From Nitrososphaerales archaeon (GTDB taxonomy: Archaea > Thermoproteota > Nitrososphaeria > Nitrososphaerales > CADDZS01), in NCBI GenBank assembly GCA_030041355.1, contig JASHNZ010000058.1, positions 150,720 through 214,719 of the forward strand: 64,000 bases of DNA, written 5' to 3'. This document shows, in pieces, positions 26,465 to 35,839 of this stretch (position 1 is its first letter; the number at the start of each line of letters is the position of its first letter). Under the pieces are notes generated by a model that was not told the origin of the DNA, ran no database searches, and saw only the letters and a program-made list of their open reading frames with translations. The position numbers and the translations under genes are program-made.

Positions 26465-27709
26465 TTGCTGGAGCCCGAAATCGCTGCGCATCCTTTGGAT
26501 CTCGAGAAAATAAGATTAGACTTTCCCATTCTCAAACGAACTGTTCACGGGAAAAGACTCGTGTACTTGGATAATGCGGCGACCACGCAGAAACCACAGC
26601 AAGTAATTGACGCAATTAGTGATTACTATTCGAACTATAACTCAAACATCCACAGATCAGTCCACCTTCTAGCAGAAGAAGCCACTGAAGCTTTTGAGAA
26701 TACCCGGCTGAAGGTGCAGAACTTCATTAACGCGCAATCAACAGACGAAATAGTATTCACAAAAAACGCTACTGAAGCTCTGAACGTAGCGGCGAGGTGT
26801 ACTACAAGTTCCCTAAAGCCAGGGGACAAGATAGTAGTAACGGAAATGGATCATCACAGCAATTTTGTGCCCTGGCAGCAGATCGCTAAAGAAAAGAGAG
26901 CCCAACTCGAGATTGTGTTCACCACTGAAGATTATGAAATCGACGAAAGTGACTTGGAGTCAAAGCTTGATGGTGCCAAAATATTTGCATTCACACATAT
27001 GTCAAATGTTTTGGGCACGATTAATAATGCAAGAAAATTTACTAGAATTGCGCATGAAAAAGGCGCATTGGTTGTTTTAGATGGAGCCCAGTCCGCACCG
27101 CACATTCCGGTCAATGTTCAGGACATAGGTTGTGACTATTTTGCCCTCTCCGCTCACAAGATGCTTGGTCCCACTGGCGTGGGTTGTCTCTATGGAAAAA
27201 GGGATCTTCTGCTCAAAGCTCCTCCATTTCTGCTTGGCGGTGATATGATAAGGGAAGTGCATCGCGATCGGACCACGTGGAATGACTTACCTTGGAAGTT
27301 TGAGGCTGGAACATCTAACATTGCAGATGTTATTGCTTTTGCCGCAGCCTTAGACTACTTAACAAGACTGGGCATGAAAAACTTGCAGATTCATGAGCAG
27401 GAAATCTGTAAAGCTGTTCTTGCTGAACTGTCAAAAATTGAGGACTTAGAGATCTACGGACCGAAAGATCCCGAAAGGCGAGGAGCTGTTTTCGCTTTCA
27501 ATTTGGGCGGGATACACGCTCATGATATCGCATCCATTCTTGACGCGGAAGGAATAGCAATCAGATCTGGCCATCATTGTGCTCAAATTCTAATGGAGAA
27601 GCTAGGGGTTCCTGCCACATCGAGAGCAAGCTTTTATCTTTACAACGGTTATGATGACGTGGATGCTCTATCAAAAGGGCTGCATAAAGTCAGAGAGGTC
27701 TTGAATTAA
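26465..27709 (+). CDS. sufS: Cysteine desulfurase SufS
   Basis: PLP-dependent enzyme giving persulfide sulfur from cysteine. The PLP lysine is K232 in LSAHKMLGPTG, and the persulfide cysteine is C372 in RSGHHCAQ, a type II (SufS/CsdA) arrangement with a short active-site loop. The N-terminal YLDNAATTQKP and MDHHSNFVPWQ are diagnostic. The 414-residue protein starts at TTG 26465. SufU follows after 6 bases. Confidence 0.96.
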   Translation: MLEPEIAAHPLDLEKIRLDFPILKRTVHGKRLVYLDNAATTQKPQQVIDAISDYYSNYNSNIHRSVHLLAEEATEAFENTRLKVQNFINAQSTDEIVFTKNATEALNVAARCTTSSLKPGDKIVVTEMDHHSNFVPWQQIAKEKRAQLEIVFTTEDYEIDESDLESKLDGAKIFAFTHMSNVLGTINNARKFTRIAHEKGALVVLDGAQSAPHIPVNVQDIGCDYFALSAHKMLGPTGVGCLYGKRDLLLKAPPFLLGGDMIREVHRDRTTWNDLPWKFEAGTSNIADVIAFAAALDYLTRLGMKNLQIHEQEICKAVLAELSKIEDLEIYGPKDPERRGAVFAFNLGGIHAHDIASILDAEGIAIRSGHHCAQILMEKLGVPATSRASFYLYNGYDDVDALSKGLHKVREVLN

Positions 27710-27715
27710 GACAAT

Positions 27716-28129
27716 ATGAGCTCGGACATGTACAAGGAAATTATCCTTGACTATTACAAGAACCCGAGGAATAAGGGCACGCTCGAGTCTCCTCAATCCG
27801 TTGCTCGGGACTCAAATCCACTTTGCGGAGACGTGGTAGAGATGCAGCTAAACTTCTCGGATGGTAAAGTATCAGAGATCAAGTTCAATGGCGATGGCTG
27901 TGCGATAAGTCAGGCATCGGCCTCAATGCTCACCGAGGTCGTCATGGGCAAAACCATTGAAGAAGTTCGTAAAATTGACAAAAATGTCCTATTAGAAAAT
28001 CTTGGCTCTCCAAATCTTGGGGCTGTTAGAATAAAGTGCGCTTTACTGCCTCTGAAAGTGATGAAAACGGCTCTTTACCAATATCTGGGCGAGAGCATCA
28101 CGCGAGAGGAATCGAATTCTCTTTCTTAG
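27716..28129 (+). CDS. sufU: SufU/IscU-like sulfur acceptor
   Basis: A 137-residue IscU-fold protein with the three conserved cysteines C37 (NPLCGD, with D39), C62 (GDGCAIS) and C108 (IKCALLP). In SufS partners this protein uses zinc and takes the persulfide from SufS to the scaffold. It is tightly coupled to sufS. A scaffold role cannot be excluded. Confidence 0.95.
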   Translation: MSSDMYKEIILDYYKNPRNKGTLESPQSVARDSNPLCGDVVEMQLNFSDGKVSEIKFNGDGCAISQASASMLTEVVMGKTIEEVRKIDKNVLLENLGSPNLGAVRIKCALLPLKVMKTALYQYLGESITREESNSLS

Positions 28130-28136
28130 GGCAATG

Positions 28137-28442
28137 CTACGCATTTGCAGCGGGAGGCGTGTTTACCCTGCGGTTAATCTCCTCAGCCATAAAATGGCCG
28201 CTCATTGTAATCTTCACATCCTTTACGCCATCTAGGGCTGAAACTCTTCTTTTGATATCTTGTGCGATCTCCAGGGCAAACATCGGCGGGCAGAAGGGCG
28301 CTGTCAGGTGGAAGCCGATTGAAACAATGCCGTCGGCCCCAATTGTAATTTCATCCACGAGGTCCATTTCAGTAATCGGAACTCCGACCTCGGGATCGAC
28401 AACCTGCGCAAGTTCCTTTACGATCTGGGGTTTTTCGACCAT
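28137..28442 (-). CDS. MIP18/DUF59 family protein (SufT-like)
   Basis: A 101-residue MIP18-fold protein with VVDPEVGVPITEMDLV (14-29) and TAPFCPPM (48-55), where C51 is the conserved, functionally important cysteine. Relatives (SufT, PaaD, Cia2) help in Fe-S cluster delivery. It lies convergent to sufU with 7 bases between stops, which fits a role in the same pathway although it is on the other strand. Confidence 0.9.
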   Translation of the reverse strand: MVEKPQIVKELAQVVDPEVGVPITEMDLVDEITIGADGIVSIGFHLTAPFCPPMFALEIAQDIKRRVSALDGVKDVKITMSGHFMAEEINRRVNTPPAANA

Positions 28443-28488
28443 ATCAGAATCTCTTCAATTAGTACAGTTCTTGCGGATAAGTCTTTAG

Positions 28489-28950
28489 CTACGCGAGTTC
28501 TAGCGCGTAATCCACCTCGCGTTCACGCTTTCTCATTTCGATGAATGTCTCCGTGTGAAGCACTCCATTTATTCTGCCCATCTTTGCCGAAACCGTTTCG
28601 TGGAGTTCATCTAACGAACGAGCTTTAACTTTCGCAATAAGATCGAAGCGTCCCGTGACCTCGTAAATTTCCCGAATAGAGTCCAGTTTTAGCATGTCCT
28701 CAAGTATCTCCTCTCTATACTTGGAGTCGATGTTTAGACCCACAAGAGCTGACACATTATACCCCAGAACGTCATCATTAACTTCTATCGTGAATCTCTT
28801 AATCAACTTACGCTTTGCTAACCGCTTTATTCTACTGTAGACGACCGAGGAATTTACGTTGATTTTTTTCGACAGACTCGGCACACTGATGCTAGCGTCC
28901 TTAGTCAATTCCGACAAAATTTTCATATCAACATCGTCGATCTTTCCCAT
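28489..28950 (-). CDS. Lrp/AsnC family transcriptional regulator
   Basis: A 153-residue regulator with an N-terminal helix-turn-helix (VDMKILSELTKDASISVPSL region, then VNSSVVYSRIKRL) and a C-terminal RAM effector domain (VTGRFDLIAKVKARS). Upstream of the DUF59 gene by 46 bases in the same direction, so the two may be cotranscribed. A good TATA box lies at 28989-29000. Whether it acts on the suf genes is an open question. Confidence 0.9.
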   Translation of the reverse strand: MGKIDDVDMKILSELTKDASISVPSLSKKINVNSSVVYSRIKRLAKRKLIKRFTIEVNDDVLGYNVSALVGLNIDSKYREEILEDMLKLDSIREIYEVTGRFDLIAKVKARSLDELHETVSAKMGRINGVLHTETFIEMRKREREVDYALELA

Positions 28951-28988
28951 AAAGTGATCAAATCCAATGAGATGATTGCCAAAATATC

Positions 28989-29000
28989 AAATTATATAAA
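28989..29000 (-). promoter_or_regulatory. TATA box of the Lrp gene
   Basis: The plus-strand AAATTATATAAA reads TTTATATAATTT on the minus strand, about 45 bases before the ATG of the Lrp gene, a strong archaeal TATA element. Confidence 0.6.
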
Positions 29001-29287
29001 GAATTTATCACGCAAAGAAGTAAAAGACAAAAGATCTTCATAGGACAGGGAACACTGGTTTCGAAATCTGTGGTCACTAGATAACACACATACCATAGTT
29101 CGGGGGTCTTCAGTGAATTGGTCGCAACTTGATCATGCTGACTATTGGCGTCATAATCGGAAGTGGTCTCGACTAGCCGATGGAAAGTTGACATATTTCC
29201 TGAAATTCAGCGCCGAAATTATGGAATCGAGGACGTTGCGGGGAGAAAGGGCAGGGAGGCTTGAGTCAGCAGGATCCCTCCGGTAAA

Positions 29288-29297
29288 GATTTTTAAC
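29288..29297 (+). promoter_or_regulatory. TATA box of the S13-S4-S11 operon
   Basis: GATTTTTAAC lies about 33 bases upstream of the rps13 ATG, after a purine-rich stretch. A start site about 25 bases downstream would leave only a few untranslated bases, as is common for archaeal first genes. Confidence 0.55.
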
Positions 29298-29325
29298 CGC
29301 CCTAGCGAGAAAATGGTTCCTTCAT

Positions 29326-29823
29326 ATGTCGCAAGAATTCAGGCACATTGTCAGAATTGCTGGCCGAGACTTGGACGGCACCAAAAAGGTCCAAGCATCC
29401 CTCTCTGAAATCAAAGGAGTCGGAGGAAGCCTCGCCAATGCGATGACAGCCTCGCTTAAGATTGATTCTAGATCAAGGCTAGGGCAGCTTACAGATAAGC
29501 AATTGCAACAGATCGACAGTGCTCTAAAGGATAGTTCATCTCTGAACCTTCCTCCTTGGATGCTAAACCGAAGAAAAGACGTTGATTCGGGATCAAATTT
29601 GCACAAGTTTGGAAGTGATCTGGATTTTATGATAAAGAACGATATTGACAGAGAAAAGAATTTGCTTTCTTGGCGTGGGGTTCGACACAGTTTGGGTCTC
29701 AAGGTGAGGGGCCAGAGGACAAGAACTACGGGTAGAAAAGGACGGACTGTGGGTGTAAAGAAGTCGGCAATTCAAGCTGCGCAAGCTGCTGCCGCTGCTG
29801 GCGGAAAGGAGGAAAAGAAGTGA
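29326..29823 (+). CDS. rps13: 30S ribosomal protein S13 (uS13)
   Basis: Head-domain protein contacting the P-site tRNA and the large subunit. The 165-residue archaeal form has [15 protein letters not shown] at 6-20 and the C-terminal basic block [20 protein letters not shown]. It ends in a lysine/alanine tail. First gene of the conserved S13-S4-S11 operon; S4 begins one base after its stop. Confidence 0.96.
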   Translation: MSQEFRHIVRIAGRDLDGTKKVQASLSEIKGVGGSLANAMTASLKIDSRSRLGQLTDKQLQQIDSALKDSSSLNLPPWMLNRRKDVDSGSNLHKFGSDLDFMIKNDIDREKNLLSWRGVRHSLGLKVRGQRTRTTGRKGRTVGVKKSAIQAAQAAAAAGGKEEKK

Positions 29824-29824
29824 G

Positions 29825-30406
29825 ATGGGGGACCCAAAAAAGCCACGTGCAAAGTTCGATCCTCCAAGAAATCCTTGGCGTAGCGATCAGCTTTCGCAGG
29901 AACTCTACCTATTGGGAACCTACGGCCTTCGCAACAAACGCGAGCTATGGAGAGCTCAAACATACTTGTCAAACATTCGAAAGCAAGCTAGACAGCTCCT
30001 TGCAGCGTCAACGGATGTAAGGGGAAGAGAAGAGCCAAAGCTGCTCACGCATCTTGGAATGCAGGGATTGATCCAAACCCCCATGCCTACGCTCGATGAT
30101 GTTTTGTCGCTTACTATTGAAAATGTTCTAGAGAGGCGCTTGCAGACGATGGTCTGGCGGCACGGACTCGCCCGCAGTCCCTATCAAGCTAGGCAATTTG
30201 TCTCGCATGGCCATGTTTCTTTGAATGACCGAAGGGTCACGATCCCGTCATATTTAGTGTCTCCAACAGAAGAAGGGACTTTAAAATTTGTAGAGGGATC
30301 GAAGTTATCAAAACTCCGCGGTATGCTACCGAGTGCAACCGAGGTAGCACAAGCAGAGTCAACTCCGGAAGCTGTGCCGGAATCTGGGAATCCCTCTACA
30401 CAATAA
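29825..30406 (+). CDS. rps4: 30S ribosomal protein S4 (uS4)
   Basis: A primary 16S rRNA-binding protein, 193 residues. The S4 RNA-binding domain is seen around 105-160 ([30 protein letters not shown], cited here only by its first and last residues LERR and GHV). The N-terminus [12 protein letters not shown] is archaeal. Start ATG 29825, one base after rps13. Confidence 0.95.
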   Translation: MGDPKKPRAKFDPPRNPWRSDQLSQELYLLGTYGLRNKRELWRAQTYLSNIRKQARQLLAASTDVRGREEPKLLTHLGMQGLIQTPMPTLDDVLSLTIENVLERRLQTMVWRHGLARSPYQARQFVSHGHVSLNDRRVTIPSYLVSPTEEGTLKFVEGSKLSKLRGMLPSATEVAQAESTPEAVPESGNPSTQ

Positions 30407-30429
30407 TCAGAAACGCAGGGTGGAATTTT

Positions 30430-30831
30430 TTGGAAGCTGCGCAACAACAGGAAAAGTGGGCTATCGTCCACATTTACAGTAGTTACAACAATACTATTGT
30501 CCACATGACAGATGTTACCGGTTCAGAGACCATTTCTTTTAGCTCTGGGGGCAGGCACGTGAAGGCCGATCGATTTGAATCTTCACCTTATGCTGCAATG
30601 AAAAGCGCGACGGCCGCGGCTGAGGTCGCGAAATCGAAGGGCATAACCGCCGTGCATATCAAAGTCAGAGCCGTCGGAGGAACAGGACCGCGAACTCCCG
30701 GGCCCGGTGCGCAAGCAGCGATCCGTGCAATCGCGCGCAGTGGGTTCAAAGTTGGGAGAATAGAAGATGTGACGCCGATTCCACACGATACTACTCGTCG
30801 CGCGGGTGGAAGAAGAGGCAGACGGGCCTAG
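30430..30831 (+). CDS. rps11: 30S ribosomal protein S11 (uS11)
   Basis: Platform protein next to the mRNA exit, 133 residues. Typical segments are [27 protein letters not shown] and [18 protein letters not shown], ending in the basic [17 protein letters not shown] 30430 gives [21 protein letters not shown] polymerase subunit D, often next in archaea, does not follow; instead the nuo operon begins 148 bases later. Confidence 0.96.
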   Translation: MEAAQQQEKWAIVHIYSSYNNTIVHMTDVTGSETISFSSGGRHVKADRFESSPYAAMKSATAAAEVAKSKGITAVHIKVRAVGGTGPRTPGPGAQAAIRAIARSGFKVGRIEDVTPIPHDTTRRAGGRRGRRA

Positions 30832-30979
30832 GCCTGGAAAATTCTTCTCTATCATTTATTTTCACGTTCAACTCTGTCTTGCCCAAGGTCAAGATTTTAG
30901 TAAAGGATTTGCTTTAGAATTTTCAGTCTATCAAAATTTAAAAGGTGCGAGCAGAAGAAAATTTTTAAGCGATGCAAGG

Positions 30980-31339
30980 ATGGCACATGCTTTTCTGCTA
31001 ATTCTCTTTACAGCCGGGTTCGGACTTGTTTTCGCTACTCCCGTTATCCTAATTCCATGGCTGTTCGCCCCCCGTAACAAGACCCCCATGAAGGTAGCAA
31101 CTTTTGAGGCTGGTCAAGTACCTCAAGGTGATGCTAGAGTCCACCTGCTAATGCAGTACTACGCCTACCTATTGATTTTCGTGATAGTGGATGTCGTATC
31201 AATGTTTCTTTTTGCTTGGGCCTCTGTCACGATTGCTATACCACTCTCAGGTGTAATCGCAATCGGAATCTTTCTGCTTTTGATTTTTGTGCCTTTAGGA
31301 TATGGAATCCATCTAGCTAGGAGAAGAGAACTTTGGTAG
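30980..31339 (+). CDS. nuoA: NADH-quinone oxidoreductase-like complex, subunit A
   Basis: A 119-residue membrane subunit with three helices, at about 3-25, 52-75 and 85-108. The loop FAPRNKTPMKVATFEAGQVPQG corresponds to the NuoA region around its conserved glutamate, here E in FEAGQ. An in-frame upstream extension to 30806 is not family-like, so ATG 30980 is chosen. First gene of nuoABCDHIJKMLN. Confidence 0.92.
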   Translation: MAHAFLLILFTAGFGLVFATPVILIPWLFAPRNKTPMKVATFEAGQVPQGDARVHLLMQYYAYLLIFVIVDVVSMFLFAWASVTIAIPLSGVIAIGIFLLLIFVPLGYGIHLARRRELW

Positions 31340-31881
31340 CCCAACAAGTCGAAGTGAAAAAAGAGCCTTATTCGAAAGCGAGGGATGGACCAGGGCTTTC
31401 GATTCTAGTGGGCATAGCAAGAGACGTTATACAGCAAGCGATTGCGGATCCGATTACGTATCTGGCCAATTGGGGCAGATTGTATTCTCTTTGGCCAGTA
31501 CATTTGGAGACTGCGTGTTGCAGCATTGAGTGGGGGGCTGTTTCAGGACCGCGTTTTGATGCAGAGAGATACGGAATCCTTGAGGCTTTCGGCTCTCTGA
31601 GGCAGTGCGATCTCATTGTAGTACATGGTACGGTGACGAGAAAAATGGCTCCCAGACTAAGATGGATTTACGATCAGATGCCGGAGCCCAAATGGGTCAT
31701 CGCAATGGGAGCGTGTTCCATAACCGGCGGAGTCTATTTCGACTCGTATAACGTGCTTCCCGGAGTTGACCAATTAGTTCCGGTCGATGTCTATGTACCC
31801 GGGTGTCCGCCAAGACCGGAGGAACTGATTGATGCGTTTATGCTTCTGCAAGATAAGATTCGAAAATCCGACATCCGCTAG
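31333..31881 (+). CDS. nuoB: Complex I subunit B (N2 cluster)
   Basis: Carries the terminal [4Fe-4S] cluster N2 near the quinone site. The ligands are the adjacent pair C62-C63 (TACCSIEW), C128 (GACSITGG) and C158 (PGCPPRP). The 182-residue length fits. The TTG 31333 overlaps the nuoA stop. Confidence 0.95.
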   Translation: MVAQQVEVKKEPYSKARDGPGLSILVGIARDVIQQAIADPITYLANWGRLYSLWPVHLETACCSIEWGAVSGPRFDAERYGILEAFGSLRQCDLIVVHGTVTRKMAPRLRWIYDQMPEPKWVIAMGACSITGGVYFDSYNVLPGVDQLVPVDVYVPGCPPRPEELIDAFMLLQDKIRKSDIR

Positions 31882-31917
31882 TGAGCCTTGGCGCTGACGA
31901 CCGAGAGGGACAGTCGC

Positions 31918-32430
31918 ATGTCAAGCGTACAAGCAACCAAGCAAGACTTACCATGGGAGGAAAAGAACATCCTTGCTGGTTTAGCTTCTTCCTTTGGCGA
32001 TAAGGCGAAAGTTAGTTACGCGAGACCGAATCGAATTAAATTCCTCATCGAACCATCGAATCTGATCGAATTGGCGAGATTTGCTAGGGATAATCTTCAC
32101 TTCGACCATTGCACAAACATAACTGGAACTGATTTTCCAAAAGACAGTCAAATTCAAGTCGATTACCACTTTGGGTCCATAGACAGAGAGGGGCTTCGCA
32201 GAATTATCCTTACGCTGTCCTGCAGAATTCCGTCATCCGATCCTAAGATTCCGTCCTTGATCAACGAGTTCGCTAGCGTTGAATTGCATGAAAGAGAGAC
32301 TGCCGAAATGTTAGGAGTGGTTTTTGTCGGCCATCCTAATCTTTCGAGATTACTCCTTCCTGAGGACTGGGATGACATCCCACCCATGCTCAAGAAGTAC
32401 AGACTACCAGGACGATTGGAAGGAGAATAG
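31918..32430 (+). CDS. nuoC: Complex I subunit C
   Basis: The peripheral 30-kDa subunit. Its C-terminal half has the family pattern around ASVELHERETAEMLGVVFVGHP followed by LLLPEDW, which docks on subunit D. The frame is open from TTG 31888; I prefer ATG 31918, which follows a GAGAGGGA stretch, giving 170 residues. Not fused with nuoD. Confidence 0.9.
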   Translation: MSSVQATKQDLPWEEKNILAGLASSFGDKAKVSYARPNRIKFLIEPSNLIELARFARDNLHFDHCTNITGTDFPKDSQIQVDYHFGSIDREGLRRIILTLSCRIPSSDPKIPSLINEFASVELHERETAEMLGVVFVGHPNLSRLLLPEDWDDIPPMLKKYRLPGRLEGE

Positions 32431-32432
32431 AT

Positions 32433-33563
32433 TTGTCTTTACCAGTCGGGGCCAGCGGGCTCTCGACACAACAAGTCGAAGATAAGCTAGTCGTCAGCAT
32501 AGGCCCGCAGCACCCCGGAGCAGGACATTTTCGATTTACGATAACTGTGGATGGGGATACGATAGTTGATGTCCTTCCCGATCCCGGTTATGTGCACAGA
32601 GGCGCAGAAAAGCAAACAGAATATCGAAATTACATACAAAGCATACCACTGCTTGAACGTTCATCCCTCACTGACGTGACGAACATCATTGGCCCCTTCT
32701 CACTGGCCGCCGAGGAACTCATGGGAATTCAAGCTCCGCCCCGAGCTCAATACCTGCGAATGATAATGTCTGAAAACCAGCGGATTATCAGTCATCTTTA
32801 CTGGCTGGGGATACAAGGCATTTTCTTAGGGCATTCTACCATGTTTATGTGGCCTCTCGGTGACAGAGATATTTTCATCGATTTGGGTCAGATGATCGGA
32901 GGAGCCAGGATCACCTACTCGTACTGGATCCCTGGAGGCGTTCGAAACGACATGCCGGAGGTGTTCAAGGAACGCGCCCTAAAGGTCTTTGACTATTTCG
33001 AGAAGAGACTCCAGGACTATGAGCGTATCTTTTTCGCAAATCCACTTTTCTTGAAGCGCGCCCAAGGAGTTGGAATCTTGAAGAGGCAGGAGGCTATAGC
33101 TCTAGGTGCGGTGGGCCCGGTTCTGAGGGCCTCCGACGTAAAATCCGACACCCGGATCGATGAGCCGTATTGTTTTTACAAAGACATAGATTTCGAAGTT
33201 CCATCCTTCAAGGACTGCGATACTTATGCGAGATGTATGGTGCATCTCGTGGAAATGCGCCAGAGCATGAGAATCATCCGGCAGTGCTTGGATAAAATAC
33301 CAGAGGGACCAGTCAAAGTCAAGCTCTCGCCACAACAAAGGACGTTGCCCGGCGAAAGCTACGCAAGAGTCGAGGCTGCTCGGGGGGCCATGGCATTTCA
33401 TATCATCTCTGACGGCTCGACCAAGCCCTACAGAGTCAAAATTAGTGTGCCCTCTTTTCGCAACTTGATCGTCCTGAAGAAATTGCTTATTGGCTCCCAT
33501 GTGGCGGACATGCCGGCAATCTATTGGAGCCTCGACTACTGGCCGGTTGAGGCTGACAGGTGA
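32433..33563 (+). CDS. nuoD: Complex I subunit D
   Basis: The 49-kDa subunit that forms the quinone pocket together with NuoB. Visible are SIGPQHPGAGHFRF near residue 17, GYVHRGAEKQ, and the C-terminal VSVPSFRNL-like segment and IYWSLDYWPVEADR. At 376 residues it is full length. The hydrogenase-type nickel-binding cysteines are absent, as expected of complex I. An AGGAG site precedes TTG 32433. Confidence 0.95.
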   Translation: MSLPVGASGLSTQQVEDKLVVSIGPQHPGAGHFRFTITVDGDTIVDVLPDPGYVHRGAEKQTEYRNYIQSIPLLERSSLTDVTNIIGPFSLAAEELMGIQAPPRAQYLRMIMSENQRIISHLYWLGIQGIFLGHSTMFMWPLGDRDIFIDLGQMIGGARITYSYWIPGGVRNDMPEVFKERALKVFDYFEKRLQDYERIFFANPLFLKRAQGVGILKRQEAIALGAVGPVLRASDVKSDTRIDEPYCFYKDIDFEVPSFKDCDTYARCMVHLVEMRQSMRIIRQCLDKIPEGPVKVKLSPQQRTLPGESYARVEAARGAMAFHIISDGSTKPYRVKISVPSFRNLIVLKKLLIGSHVADMPAIYWSLDYWPVEADR

Positions 33564-33572
33564 AGAAGTCGA

Positions 33573-34787
33573 ATGGGCGAGATCACTACTTTCGAGCAAT
33601 TTCTTGTCCGAGTTTTAAAAATCGTATTTTGGTTGCTCATTATTCTCCCGATGATAATACTCCCGATTTTTTACCTCGTTTACGTACTTCCAGTCGAATT
33701 TCAATGCGGATTCAACTTGCTGACTTGCGCGGTGAAACCCAATTGGACTCTTGCCATAGACATGTTTAATCCCGCAGAGATGAACCCCTTTGTCTCTAGC
33801 TCTTTCATCAGCCAACTGGGACTAGGAGCAAATTCCATGCTGTTTAAGAGCGCAGCTTTCCCCGGACTCACTTTTGCCTCTGTTCTCGCCTCTTTTGTCA
33901 TATGGGGAGAGAGAAAAATCCTTGCCAAGATGCAGTACCGGGTGGGCCCGAAGTATGCCGGGCGTTTGGAGGGGTGGTTGCAATCATTTGCGGATCTGTT
34001 CAAACTTCTCTTCAAGGAAATCGTCATTCCGGCAAAAGCGGATCTGCTCATGTTCATCGCGCCTCCTTTCGCGATGATGGCGCTTTCAGGAGCTTTGCTT
34101 GCCACCATTCCGATCGGATCTTCTACTTATATCTCAAACTCTTCTTACTCTCTGCTAATTGCCATCGCGTTATTGAGTTTCTTTCCGATTGTTACCTTGA
34201 TTGCGGGTTGGGCTAGTAACAACAAATTCTCCTTCATCGGGGCAATCAGGGCTCTTTATCAGATGATCTCCTATGAGATCCCGCTGATATTATCCGTGCT
34301 GGGTGTGGTTATCCTAACTCACTCACTGAGTTTGTCAGTGATTGCTAGCTACCAAACGAAAATATGGTATATTGCTCCTATGTTTATCGGCGCAGTAGTC
34401 TTCTTTATTACTGCCACGGCGGAGGTCGAACGGATTCCGTTTGATATTCCCGAAGCGGACAGTGAGCTCGTAGCGGGTTGGCTGACGGAGTACACGAGTA
34501 TGCTGTTCGGTGTGATCAATCTTGCGGTTTACATAAAGCTCTATGCGCTGTCCGCGATCTTTACGCTACTGTTTCTGGGAGGTTGGCTGGGGCCAGCCGG
34601 CGTCCCGGACTTCGTTTGGTTTCTGATCAAGACTATAATTGTTCTTGTGATCTTCATTATTCCAAGAGGATTTTTTCCTCGAATCCGTATAGATCAGCTA
34701 ATTGACACAGGCTGGTTATGGCTCATTGGCCTGGCTTTTGTCAATGTCTTTATTGCATTCATACTAAATTCGACTGGAATTCTCTAG
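33573..34787 (+). CDS. nuoH: Complex I subunit H
   Basis: The membrane subunit linking the quinone site to the proton-pumping arm. About nine membrane helices are visible in 404 residues. The conserved loop has RVGPKYAGRLEGWLQSFADLFKLLFKE, and ERIPFDIPEADSELVAG is the signature of the family. The N-terminal 110 residues, including a FQCGFNLLTC loop, are longer than in bacterial NuoH. Confidence 0.95.
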   Translation: MGEITTFEQFLVRVLKIVFWLLIILPMIILPIFYLVYVLPVEFQCGFNLLTCAVKPNWTLAIDMFNPAEMNPFVSSSFISQLGLGANSMLFKSAAFPGLTFASVLASFVIWGERKILAKMQYRVGPKYAGRLEGWLQSFADLFKLLFKEIVIPAKADLLMFIAPPFAMMALSGALLATIPIGSSTYISNSSYSLLIAIALLSFFPIVTLIAGWASNNKFSFIGAIRALYQMISYEIPLILSVLGVVILTHSLSLSVIASYQTKIWYIAPMFIGAVVFFITATAEVERIPFDIPEADSELVAGWLTEYTSMLFGVINLAVYIKLYALSAIFTLLFLGGWLGPAGVPDFVWFLIKTIIVLVIFIIPRGFFPRIRIDQLIDTGWLWLIGLAFVNVFIAFILNSTGIL

Positions 34788-34842
34788 CTTTTCAAATAAA
34801 CAAGATTAAGAGAGTACGAAAAATCGAAGGAAGGATAGAGAC

Positions 34843-35340
34843 ATGAGTCTAGTCAAAGGAACTTTCAAGGCTCTCTACGCGGCCATACGTCAACTCCCCA
34901 AGAAAAGGATGACTATGCGATACCCCTTCGTGCAAACCCAATTGCCCGGTTACTACGTATACGATCCCAAACTGGGTGTCGCTAGACCGGGATACAAGGG
35001 GAGACACATCTTGTGGCTGGACAAATGCACCGGATGCCAACTTTGTTCGATTGCATGCGAGAATATTTCGCAGGCGATAGAAATGGTAAAAGTCAATCGC
35101 GCTCAGCCAAATAACAAGAAATCGATCTTCCCGCAGGTTGATTATGCGAAATGTGTTTTTTGCGGTTTTTGTGTGGACGCATGTCCTTTCTACGCGCTTG
35201 GCATGACCGAGGATTTCAATTTGGTTGCAACCTCAAAGAAGGATCTAGTGTACTCACCTGAGAAATTAGCTATTCCTCCCAAAGTTGTTCGACCAAAGGT
35301 TGAACTTAAGATCGAAAAGGATGTCGCTTTTCATGATTGA
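34843..35340 (+). CDS. nuoI: Complex I subunit I (two 4Fe-4S ferredoxin-like)
   Basis: Binds clusters N6a and N6b. The two ligand sets are C62, C65, C68, C72 (KCTGCQLCSIAC) and C104, C107, C110, C114 (KCVFCGFCVDAC). The N-terminus has an archaeal helix before PGYKGRHIL. With NuoEFG missing, this subunit is the likely entry point for electrons, perhaps from ferredoxin. ATG 34843 is preceded by GGAAGGATAGAG. Confidence 0.95.
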   Translation: MSLVKGTFKALYAAIRQLPKKRMTMRYPFVQTQLPGYYVYDPKLGVARPGYKGRHILWLDKCTGCQLCSIACENISQAIEMVKVNRAQPNNKKSIFPQVDYAKCVFCGFCVDACPFYALGMTEDFNLVATSKKDLVYSPEKLAIPPKVVRPKVELKIEKDVAFHD

Positions 35341-35830
35341 TGAGGATACAATCGCATTTGTGGTATTATCTGTACTTACAATAGGCGCAGCCCTCTTGTC
35401 CCTTGAGACAAGGCAAGTGGTTTACGGAGCGATCGCCCTAGCGTTCTCCTTTCTCGGAATCGCCGGGCTTTTCATACTCTTGGATGCCACTTTCGTGGCC
35501 CTATTCCAGATAATCGTGTACGTCGGAGCCATTGCTGTATTGATCATATTCACAGTGATGGTTGTTACAAAGGAAGTCGAAACGGAGGCAAAGCGAGAAC
35601 CATTCAAGCCTCTTGCAATAGGAATCGCTACGATAGTCGCTCTTGCGGTAGGAATTGTAGCCTCGCTCTCAAATCTGAATTCGAAGTATCCGGTTGGACC
35701 CACTTATGCTGCCAAGGACATTGGAATACAACTTACGGAAGTGTATTACATACCGCTCATAATTCTAGGACTGATACTCGGAGCATCTGTCGTGGGAGCT
35801 CTTACTTTGGTCAGGACTGACAGGAATTAG
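35333..35830 (+). CDS. nuoJ: Complex I subunit J
   Basis: A five-helix membrane subunit. The conserved piece is FQIIVYVGAIAVLIIFTVMVV, in which the YVGA pi-bulge region is diagnostic. Start chosen at ATG 35333 (MIDEDTIAF), overlapping the nuoI stop by 8 bases; ATG 35321 is an alternative. 165 residues. Confidence 0.92.
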   Translation: MIDEDTIAFVVLSVLTIGAALLSLETRQVVYGAIALAFSFLGIAGLFILLDATFVALFQIIVYVGAIAVLIIFTVMVVTKEVETEAKREPFKPLAIGIATIVALAVGIVASLSNLNSKYPVGPTYAAKDIGIQLTEVYYIPLIILGLILGASVVGALTLVRTDRN

Positions 35831-35839
35831 GGGAATAAC

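Larger units (their letters stand above)
28951..29325. other. 375-base divergent intergenic region
   Basis: This gap separates the Lrp gene from rps13 and holds promoters for both (see separate entries). The middle, about 29010-29270, contains no gene or RNA that I can support; the longest frame is an unnatural minus-strand one. Confidence 0.5.

Noticed and set aside
28958..29194. 78-codon minus-strand frame in the Lrp-S13 gap
   Set aside because: It covers the Lrp promoter and has no protein-like pattern.
30806..30979. N-terminal extension of nuoA
   Set aside because: NuoA family proteins begin at the first hydrophobic helix, which follows ATG 30980; the upstream part reads through the S11 terminator region.
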